Positions 1 through 5,120 of a stretch of 5,120 bases of DNA are shown here, piece after piece. The DNA lies in assembly GCA_937967875.1 (NCBI GenBank), contig CALBTQ010000753.1, positions 1 through 5,120 of the forward strand. Direction: 5' to 3'. Every line of letters starts with the position of its first letter. Within the stretch, counting starts at the first letter, position 1. The notes under the pieces are model-generated. The model was not told the origin of the DNA. It saw nothing but the letters and a program-made list of their open reading frames with translations, and made no database searches. This DNA is from an uncultured Pseudomonadota bacterium. Its GTDB lineage: Bacteria; Lernaellota; Lernaellaia; Lernaellales; Lernaellaceae. The position numbers and the translations under genes are program-made.

Positions 1-45
1 CCACCGAGATCTACACTCTTTCCCTACACGACGCTCTTCCGATCT
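1..45 (+). other. Illumina TruSeq universal (P5) adapter remnant, not biological
   Basis: These bases match the last 45 bases of the 58-base TruSeq universal adapter, including the read-1 primer core and the terminal CTCTTCCGATCT; only the first 13 adapter bases are missing. The match runs to the ligation point at base 45, and genomic sequence begins at 46. The adapter has no stop codon in the frame of the downstream gene, so automatic gene callers may extend that gene to base 1 and create the artefactual peptide PPRSTLFPYTTLFRS. The adapter also implies that the window starts at a true contig end, so the left neighbourhood is unknown. Confidence 0.98.
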
Positions 46-918
46 GGGAAGATCGTCAGCGAGACGACCCACGAACCATTGGATTGGGACGTGCCGCGCC
101 ACGATCTGTTGGATCTTTCCAAATATTATCTGCCCTATTGGAAGCCGCCCTTCGGTTCGATCTACGCCACACACGGCTGTCCGGCCAAGTGCCGCTTCTG
201 CGTCGTGCCGGGATGGGGTCCGACGCGCTTCCGCGAACATGAAGCGATTCTGGACGAACTGGACTTTTTGCGTTCGTTGGGCGTGCGTAAGGTTTTCTTC
301 CGTGACGGTTCCTTCAATCAATGGCCGAAGTACACCATCAGCCTGATGGAGAAAATCGCCTCGCGTTTTCCGAAGACGTTCCGCTTCACCACGTGGTTCA
401 AACCCAAGCCGCTGTCCGACGAAATGGCCGAGGCCATGAGCGATGCCGGTTTTCAGTATGTGCACATCGGCGTGGAAACCGGTTCGCCGGAGTTCCTGCA
501 TTCGATCGGCAAGGACTTCGAAGTCAAGGATGTAGAGCCGGGCATTGAAATTCTGCACCGGCACAACATTAAGGTGGTCGGCCATTTCATGCTGGCTCTT
601 CCCGGCGAAACGAAGCGGGATCAAGATATGACCGCCACGTTCTTGAAGAAAACGCAACTGGACGTCGTTTCGTTCAGCATCTTCGAGTTTTCCTTCGGCA
701 TTATGATGAAGCGGGGGCAGGAAGCGCCGATTACGTTCAGTGACAAGCAAATCAAGTGGGAGTTGTTGCGGCAATATTCGAAATTCTATTTCCGTCCCGA
801 TCGCTGGTCGAAAATTTATTTCTTCGAAGACTTCGGGCATTTGCTGCAAACGATTCCCCGGGCCTTGCGCTACCTGTTCGATCTGCGGCTCTACCCGCGT
901 TTCAAGGCGTTGGAGTAG
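46..918 (+). CDS. Radical SAM protein, 5'-truncated (probable B12-binding radical SAM family)
   Basis: 290 codons remain; the start is lost at the contig edge and the ORF is open through base 46. A TTG at 79 is in frame but is unlikely to be the true start, because residues before it (GKIVSETTHEPLDWD) look like the usual linker between a cobalamin-binding domain and the radical SAM core. Numbering from base 46, the [4Fe-4S] ligands are C45, C49 and C52 (CxxxCxxC within HGCPAKCRFC). They are followed by GVETG at 142-146, LPGET at 185-189 and an FYFRP box at 247-251, then a hydrophobic/basic tail to residue 290. By family knowledge, such proteins reductively cleave S-adenosylmethionine to make a 5'-deoxyadenosyl radical and, when cobalamin is bound, often methylate unactivated carbons. 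Roughly 150-200 N-terminal residues appear to be missing. The segment after LPGET reads FSIFEFSFG where many relatives carry a PYPG(T/S) motif. The substrate is unknown. The next gene is a divergent paralogue 42 bp downstream. Confidence 0.9.
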   Translation, partial: GKIVSETTHEPLDWDVPRHDLLDLSKYYLPYWKPPFGSIYATHGCPAKCRFCVVPGWGPTRFREHEAILDELDFLRSLGVRKVFFRDGSFNQWPKYTISLMEKIASRFPKTFRFTTWFKPKPLSDEMAEAMSDAGFQYVHIGVETGSPEFLHSIGKDFEVKDVEPGIEILHRHNIKVVGHFMLALPGETKRDQDMTATFLKKTQLDVVSFSIFEFSFGIMMKRGQEAPITFSDKQIKWELLRQYSKFYFRPDRWSKIYFFEDFGHLLQTIPRALRYLFDLRLYPRFKALE

Positions 919-960
919 TCAAAATGCATGCACCCGTTCAACAGTGGGAAGTCGCCTGAG

Positions 961-2406
961 ATGGCCAAAATCTCGTTCATCAATCCGGGAGTGAATTACG
1001 AGCGGAACCTCGGCTTCGCGCGCCGGTTTGCGGTGAAAGTCGCGCCGCTGGGCATTGCGTATCTGGCGGCGATTTTACGAGCGCGCGGCGACCAGGTGAT
1101 GGTCATCGATCAGTTCGCCGAAGGGACCTCCGACGAAAGTATGGTCAGTCGGATCACCGCTTTCGGGACTGACGTCGTCGGTTTCAATCTGTTGACCGCC
1201 TCGGCGAGCCGAACCAAACGCATCTGTCTGCAAATCCGCCAGTCCTTGCCGGCTGCGAAAATCGTGTTGGGCAATATTCATGCGTCCATTTTTCACGAAC
1301 GTATTTTACGCGAAGGATGGGCCGATGCGATCGTGCACGGCGAGGGCGAACCGCTCATCGAAAAAATCGTCGATGCGTTCGGCGGCTCCGGCGATTTGGC
1401 GGAGATCCCGAGTCTGTCGTTTATGAAAAACGGCGAGGTCGTGCAGACGCCGCGCGCCGAGCAACTGCGCGAGCTGGATCATATTCCGTTTCCCGCCTGG
1501 GATTTGTTCGATCTTTCGCAGTACCAAACGCATACGATTTTGACCTACGGTAAAATGACGCTGCCGTTGATTTCCTCGCGCGGCTGTCCGTGGAATTGCC
1601 TGTTTTGCAGCCAAAACCATTTTTGGAAGAAGGTCGTGCTGCGCGATCCGGCGTTGGTGGCGCAGGAGATGGTCGAAAACAACCGCCGCTTTGGCTGCCG
1701 TCACATGACCTTCCACGACGCTAATTTCCCGGTGAGCAAAAAATATGGGATGGAACTGGCCGAGGCGATCATTCAATCCGGCTTGCCCGGCAAGTCCACC
1801 TTCGTGACCGAAGCGCGAATGGAGATTTTCGACGAGGAGTTGATTCTCACGCTCAAGCGCGCCGGCTGTTGCGCGTTGATGTTCGGTATCGAGAGCGGGG
1901 TGGAACGCATTCGCGACACGATTCATAAAGGATTCAGCAACGAGAAGATCCGCCGGGTCGTGGAGATTTGCGATCGCGAGAAAATCAATACGATGGGCCT
2001 GTTTCTCATCGGCTTGCCCGGCGAGACGAAAGAGGACTTTAAGCAGACGGCCCGTTTCGCGCGCTCATTGCCATTGGATCTGGCGAAGTTCAACGTGGTC
2101 GTGCCTTATCCGGGATCGGCTTTGTTCAATCGGCTGGCGGCTGAAACGAACATCCAGGAAGAGGATTTCGATCGCATCGCCACTTTCTATTCCGATGGTT
2201 TTTCCGCCTTTACCGTCAATGAACACATGACCACCCGTGAGATCGATCGCCTGCAAAAGACAGCTTTGATGAGGTTTTTCATTCGTCCCCATGTCGTGTT
2301 GCGCCTGCTGTTTTCCAATGTGCTGTCGCTCGGCGACATGGTCGTCGGCCTGGCCGCGTTGGCGCATTCGGCCTTTGCCCGCCTGTTTGGCCAACGAAAG
2401 AAATAA
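961..2406 (+). CDS. B12-binding domain radical SAM protein
   Basis: 481 residues when started at ATG 961. I prefer this start because MAKISFINPG is the typical opening beta strand of the family's Rossmann-like B12 domain, and GGGAAG (946-951) lies 9 bases upstream. An in-frame ATG at 928 would add 11 residues (MHPFNSGKSPE) with no family character. Residues 1-150 fit the cobalamin-binding domain: PLGIAYLAAILRARG, VVGFNLLTAS near 72-81, VLGNIHAS near 102-109 and GEGE at 127-130. The DxHxxG cobalamin-ligand motif is not visible, which is common in this class. The radical SAM core carries C209, C213 and C216 (RGCPWNCLFC), GIESG at 309-313, LPGET at 352-356 and PYPGS at 382-386. FFIRP at 439-443 precedes a 38-residue tail rich in hydrophobic residues that could touch the membrane. 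It is probably a cytoplasmic or membrane-associated SAM-radical enzyme, perhaps a C-methyltransferase; the substrate is not deducible. It is likely co-transcribed with the truncated paralogue upstream. Confidence 0.93.
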   Translation: MAKISFINPGVNYERNLGFARRFAVKVAPLGIAYLAAILRARGDQVMVIDQFAEGTSDESMVSRITAFGTDVVGFNLLTASASRTKRICLQIRQSLPAAKIVLGNIHASIFHERILREGWADAIVHGEGEPLIEKIVDAFGGSGDLAEIPSLSFMKNGEVVQTPRAEQLRELDHIPFPAWDLFDLSQYQTHTILTYGKMTLPLISSRGCPWNCLFCSQNHFWKKVVLRDPALVAQEMVENNRRFGCRHMTFHDANFPVSKKYGMELAEAIIQSGLPGKSTFVTEARMEIFDEELILTLKRAGCCALMFGIESGVERIRDTIHKGFSNEKIRRVVEICDREKINTMGLFLIGLPGETKEDFKQTARFARSLPLDLAKFNVVVPYPGSALFNRLAAETNIQEEDFDRIATFYSDGFSAFTVNEHMTTREIDRLQKTALMRFFIRPHVVLRLLFSNVLSLGDMVVGLAALAHSAFARLFGQRKK

Positions 2407-2488
2407 TTTTCGACAATCGTTGCATGGATGACGGATGAATGAGCGGAGTTAATGAAAGCCGGTTCGTATCCCGATATATTTGATGTGA

Positions 2489-4783
2489 ATGCAGTGTTGT
2501 GATATTCCTGGATTTACAAGAAGAATAAAGGCAGGTTATGAGGCTGTATTGGGAAAAATGATTAACCGAATGTGGAACAACAACCGCCAATTGCCCGACA
2601 TTTATTTCTCTAAATCTTTTCGTTTTATCTTTTTCTTGTCACTGGTCATTACTTCAATAATGGCGTATTTCATCTATTGGAGTCCGCTACTAGATTCGGA
2701 TACATACGAATTTGGAACGGTTGCACGTTCCTTATGGGAAAACGGAACGTTTACCGAGACGGCGATTCGAGCATACGGGGGTCCGAAAGAGCTGCTGAAA
2801 TTGCCTCATCCGGCCGATCATCGAGCTAATTTCACTGCGGTATTTTTAGTGCCTTTTTACGCCCTGTTTCGAGAATCACAGGCTACATTCGCCGTCCCGT
2901 ACCTATTGATGTTCTTTCTCACTCCCCTGATCATGTTTTTCATTTTCCGTAAATGGTTTGGGAAAACGGCCGCAATTTATGGGATCGTTTATTATCTTTT
3001 TCTACCTCGATTGTGGTTCTATTCCATCGATCAGGATATGGGAAACGCCGATATTTATAACGCCGTCTTTGTGCTGCTTTCAGTCTATTTTTTCACGGAA
3101 CGAAAAATTGTCTTTTCCGGATTAACCGGAGCGATCGCCATCGGTTTTAAAAGCACCGGCGGACTGCTTCTTCCGGCCTATTTCGGTTATTGGTTATTGT
3201 ACGATCGATCGTGGGTGATGTTGAAGAAGACCTTGCTCCTGATGGGCATTTTGGTTATCCCGATCGCTTTGACGGGAATTCGGTCAGCCATCGTTTTTGG
3301 AAATCCCTTTTTCAATGAAGAGATGCATTTTCAGAACTATATATTGACGGGAAAATCCGACACCCTTTACTTGGGGTCGATGCTTTGCGATCCGGAGAGC
3401 CTCTCCGCGAGAAAGTTCATACCGTACAATGATCAATCCTTCATGCAAAATATGATTATAAAATTAAAATCAATGTTTATTGGAAAACGAGCCGAATTCG
3501 GTTTCTTTCCCGGCGTTTTCGATTCCGTCGGTTACTATGTTTTCCCCTTTTTCCTGATCGGCGTCTGGCTACGCCGAAACGATCCTATATGGCGACTGCT
3601 TGCTTTGCTCATCGCCGGATATGTTGTGTCCATTGGTGTTTTGTTATATCAGGTTGAAGACCGACATTTTTGGTTTCTTTGGTTGACGATCCCGGCAATG
3701 GCTTTCTCGGCGATTCAGGCGCTGGCTAAAAGACGGCAACGTCTCGGCAGATCATTGCTGTCGTTAAGTCTCATTACAACGATTGTTATTTTGTTTCCAT
3801 TTATTTTGGAGAAAATTATTAACGATAAACCAAGAAAAGATTATCATGAGTATCTATCGGTAACTCGATGGATCACTGAAAATACGTCCGCCGATGATGT
3901 GGTGATGAGCGTGCCTTATTGGTCGCCGGCTTTCTATCATCGACGCTACAATGTGCCGTTTCCACTCGATAATCTGGCGTATGTCGAAAAAGCGATCAGT
4001 CGATATCGGGTTCGCTATTTGCTGCTTGATCGCGAATTGTTTCCGCAGCCGGTTCCTCTTTCCGAAAATATGAGTCTCGTTCTCAAGGGAAGCCGATTTG
4101 AAGTCATTCGCGTTAATGACTTTCATACTCCGTCCTATGCCTACCGACAAAAGCCGCTTACCGATTATGTACCAGCCTATTCATTTTGGTCTTTCTTGGG
4201 CAATGTCAATCCACCCTTTGTTTTATTGGCGTCAAGCGCAACGATTCTTCATTTTTTGCTTGGCAGCTATTGGCAGACGATGATCATTGTCTTTTTCGTA
4301 GGAATCGTTTGGTTGTTGCTTTATCCCAGACTCCGCTTCCGATGGTCGAAAATCGTTGCCGGCATAATCTTGTTTATTTTGACATGCATCCCATTGGGCA
4401 TGTATTTCCAAAAGATGCCCGTCTTCGAGGAAGGACTTAAGCGGACTTCTTTCAATCCGATCGAGATCGTCACGGCATTGAATAGCACGATCAACAATGA
4501 TGCGCCGCTGACCGTGGTTGGCGCCGGCGAAGAGGCGGCGCAACTTTGCGGCGAGATGCAAAAATTCGGCTATTCGTGCCAGACTGACGATCATGTACCT
4601 TACGAATTGCATGGGTCGACCATCGAATTGCGATTGGAACCGACTTTCAATTTAGCTACGCCGGAGCTGTTGCACGAAAATCTACGAAACATTCGGCGAT
4701 GGAACACTCAGAGTGCCGCTCCGCAAAGTATTCTGCTGCGTAATGCCGTATTGCACCTGCCGCCCGTCCAACCGACAAACTGA
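2489..4783 (+). CDS. Polytopic membrane glycosyltransferase, GT-C fold (ArnT/PMT-like, GT39-type)
   Basis: Up to 764 residues. TM1 lies at about 44-64 and is followed by an extracytoplasmic loop with DSD at 69-71 (LLDSDTYEFGTVARSLWENG). This is the acidic motif and sequence style of GT-C enzymes, which take sugars from polyprenyl-phosphate donors at the periplasmic face. Around ten further hydrophobic segments lie between about 113 and 440. VEDRHFWFLWLTIPAM (389-404) matches the usual E-x-RY-like segment before a late TM helix. Residues 450-545 form a soluble region with the RYLLLD strand typical of this family's C-terminal periplasmic domain. Unusually, three more TM segments follow (about 574-592, 596-612, 620-640) and then a second soluble region (about 655-764). 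The start is uncertain. ATG 2489 directly follows an in-frame TGA and lacks a Shine-Dalgarno sequence. TTG 2549 has GAGG 5 bases upstream, and ATG 2558 leaves a more usual short tail before TM1. The acceptor (lipid, glycan or protein) is unknown. Confidence 0.88.
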   Translation: MQCCDIPGFTRRIKAGYEAVLGKMINRMWNNNRQLPDIYFSKSFRFIFFLSLVITSIMAYFIYWSPLLDSDTYEFGTVARSLWENGTFTETAIRAYGGPKELLKLPHPADHRANFTAVFLVPFYALFRESQATFAVPYLLMFFLTPLIMFFIFRKWFGKTAAIYGIVYYLFLPRLWFYSIDQDMGNADIYNAVFVLLSVYFFTERKIVFSGLTGAIAIGFKSTGGLLLPAYFGYWLLYDRSWVMLKKTLLLMGILVIPIALTGIRSAIVFGNPFFNEEMHFQNYILTGKSDTLYLGSMLCDPESLSARKFIPYNDQSFMQNMIIKLKSMFIGKRAEFGFFPGVFDSVGYYVFPFFLIGVWLRRNDPIWRLLALLIAGYVVSIGVLLYQVEDRHFWFLWLTIPAMAFSAIQALAKRRQRLGRSLLSLSLITTIVILFPFILEKIINDKPRKDYHEYLSVTRWITENTSADDVVMSVPYWSPAFYHRRYNVPFPLDNLAYVEKAISRYRVRYLLLDRELFPQPVPLSENMSLVLKGSRFEVIRVNDFHTPSYAYRQKPLTDYVPAYSFWSFLGNVNPPFVLLASSATILHFLLGSYWQTMIIVFFVGIVWLLLYPRLRFRWSKIVAGIILFILTCIPLGMYFQKMPVFEEGLKRTSFNPIEIVTALNSTINNDAPLTVVGAGEEAAQLCGEMQKFGYSCQTDDHVPYELHGSTIELRLEPTFNLATPELLHENLRNIRRWNTQSAAPQSILLRNAVLHLPPVQPTN

Positions 4784-4813
4784 AAATGCCTTTACGCACT
4801 TGGATGGTATAAA

Positions 4814-4844
4814 TTGAAGCTTTATTAGGTTGTTAAGCTATAAT
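4814..4844 (+). promoter_or_regulatory. Candidate sigma70-type promoter (TTGAAG-N19-TATAAT)
   Basis: A perfect TATAAT (4839-4844) lies 19 bases after TTGAAG (4814-4819, four of six consensus positions), in an AT-rich stretch just past the glycosyltransferase stop codon. The spacer is 2 bases longer than optimal. Transcription would start near 4851 and cover the short ORF at 4880 and then the gene at 5034. This is a pattern match only, with no experimental support, and AT-rich intergenic DNA yields chance hits. Confidence 0.35.
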
Positions 4845-4879
4845 TCTGATGAAACGAATCGGCGAGGGAAGGTGCTTAG

Positions 4880-4948
4880 ATGTCGCGTGCGGATCATCCG
4901 ATTTTTTTTCGAAGCGGGACAAATGATGATTATCAACGTTCTGTGTAA
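4880..4948 (+). CDS. Possible 22-residue small ORF or leader peptide (doubtful)
   Basis: ATG 4880 opens MSRADHPIFFRSGTNDDYQR followed by SV and a TAA stop at 4946-4948. AAGG (4869-4872, within GAGGGAAGG) sits 7 bases upstream, a better ribosome-binding site than any other gene in the window shows, and a candidate promoter ends 36 bases before the ATG. Against it: the product is tiny, no family is recognised, and the ORF runs through the hairpin and T8 tract that otherwise look like a terminator. It may be a leader peptide, a degraded gene start, or chance. Confidence 0.2.
   Translation: MSRADHPIFFRSGTNDDYQRSV
4890..4909 (+). terminator. Weak Rho-independent terminator candidate
   Basis: CGGA (4890-4893), loop TCA, TCCG (4897-4900), then A and eight T residues (4902-4909). 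The 4-bp stem is short for an intrinsic terminator. An alternative 6-bp pairing of AATCGG (4857-4862) with CCGATT (4898-4903) would use the same 3' arm, giving two mutually exclusive folds. It lies about 110 bp after the glycosyltransferase stop codon and could end that transcription unit. Confidence 0.35.
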
Positions 4949-4958
4949 TGCGGATAAT
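4930..4958 (+). promoter_or_regulatory. Candidate sigma70-type promoter (TTATCA-N17-GATAAT)
   Basis: TTATCA (4930-4935, four of six matches to TTGACA) and GATAAT (4953-4958, five of six matches to TATAAT) are separated by the optimal 17 bases. Transcription would start near 4965, leaving a leader of about 70 bases before the gene at 5034. Its position just after the T8 terminator candidate fits the simple reading: end of one transcription unit, start of the next. Pattern match only. Confidence 0.4.
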
Positions 4959-5033
4959 CGGCCGCGAATGTTCGGGATCTCCTGACACATTCCCCGGAAC
5001 TGGTCCGACGACAATAGCGTGGATTGATTGCCA

Positions 5034-5120
5034 ATGGCGCAAATGAAACAGCTTATCGTTCAACAGGCGGGATTGACGGTCACGCTGTTGTTGTTGCTGC
5101 CGGGCTTGCGCTACTTCATG
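5034..5120 (+). CDS. N-terminus of an unidentified, probably membrane-anchored protein (cut by window edge)
   Basis: An open frame starts at ATG 5034 (MAQMKQLIVQQ) and runs off the right edge after 29 codons; a second in-frame ATG at 5043 is equally possible. An in-frame TGA at 5025-5027 limits upstream extension to a TTG at 5028. No strong Shine-Dalgarno sequence is visible; GTGGA at 5019-5023 is the best, 10 bases from ATG 5034. Residues 8-28 are strongly hydrophobic (LTVTLLLLLPGL), with one basic residue before them, as in an N-terminal membrane anchor or first TM helix. The context suggests another envelope or glycan-pathway protein, but the family cannot be named from this fragment. Confidence 0.6.
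   Translation, partial: MAQMKQLIVQQAGLTVTLLLLLPGLRYFM

Noticed and set aside
1306..1926. 206-codon ORF on the minus strand inside the second radical SAM gene
   Set aside because: It lies wholly opposite a gene with clear radical SAM motifs, its translation is rich in H, R and Q as typical of antisense shadows, and it has no recognisable domain.
2407..2450. Terminator after the second radical SAM gene
   Set aside because: No GC-rich hairpin followed by a T run is visible; the TTTT at 2407-2410 has no stem before it, so read-through into the glycosyltransferase is possible.
2452..2502. 16-codon ORF (MKAGSYPDIFDVNAVL) in the gap before the glycosyltransferase, preceded by GGAG
   Set aside because: GGAG is only 3 bases from the ATG, too close for a good site, and the product is tiny and unrecognised. 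It may explain nothing more than the poor signal at ATG 2489.
2449..2506. Promoter-like hexamers before the glycosyltransferase (TATATT at 2475-2480, GATATT at 2501-2506)
   Set aside because: The best partner -35 elements (TTAATG at 2449, TTGATG at 2480) give spacers of about 20 and 15 bases with poor matches, so no promoter is called.
4833..5063. 76-codon minus-strand ORF across the gap before the last gene
   Set aside because: No family resemblance, no visible ribosome-binding site with a promoter on that strand, and it overlaps the start of the plus-strand gene; treated as chance.
5085..5100. TTG triplet repeat (CTGTTGTTGTTGCTG)
   Set aside because: It simply encodes the leucine run of an N-terminal hydrophobic segment and is too short to count as a meaningful repeat.

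Overview
The window looks like the very end of a short-read assembly contig from an uncultured bacterium. Its first 45 bases are not biological: they match the 3' part of the Illumina TruSeq universal (P5) adapter. Everything after that is a single co-directional (+ strand) set of genes: a 5'-truncated radical SAM gene (46-918), a complete B12-binding-type radical SAM gene (961-2406), a large polytopic membrane glycosyltransferase of the GT-C/ArnT-PMT type (2489-4783) and the first codons of a further, probably membrane-anchored, protein (5034 to the right edge). No rRNA, tRNA, CRISPR array, insertion sequence or phage gene was seen. Nothing here fixes the taxon. Tandem B12-type radical SAM genes beside GT-C transferases are common in large-genome, often anaerobic or environmental bacteria, and that is as far as I would go.

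Layout. 1-45 adapter. 46-918 and 961-2406 are two divergent radical SAM paralogues, 42 bp apart and probably co-transcribed. They share the same landmarks in the same order: a CxxxCxxC iron-sulfur motif, a G(V/I)E(T/S)G motif, an LPGET motif, and an aromatic-FRP-like box about 38 residues before the C-terminus. The first has lost its N-terminal, presumably cobalamin-binding, half to the contig edge. 2407-2488 is a short gap with no convincing terminator. 2489-4783 is the glycosyltransferase, with visibly lower GC in its membrane part than the radical SAM genes and GC-rich again near its 3' end. 4784-5033 is a 250-bp gap holding a weak terminator-like hairpin with a T8 tract, two sigma70-like promoter candidates, and two tiny overlapping ORFs of doubtful reality. 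The last gene starts at 5034 or 5043.

Working together (inference). Radical SAM enzymes of this class typically modify unactivated carbons (methylation, rearrangement, ring formation) on lipids or natural products. GT-C enzymes move sugars from polyprenyl-phosphate donors on the outer face of the inner membrane. The cluster is therefore most simply read as part of a pathway making or decorating a lipid or surface glycan, but no substrate can be named. I did not find a demonstrably new system. The points most worth following are the two-module architecture of the glycosyltransferase, the non-canonical segment in the first radical SAM protein, and the compact regulatory-looking gap before the last gene.
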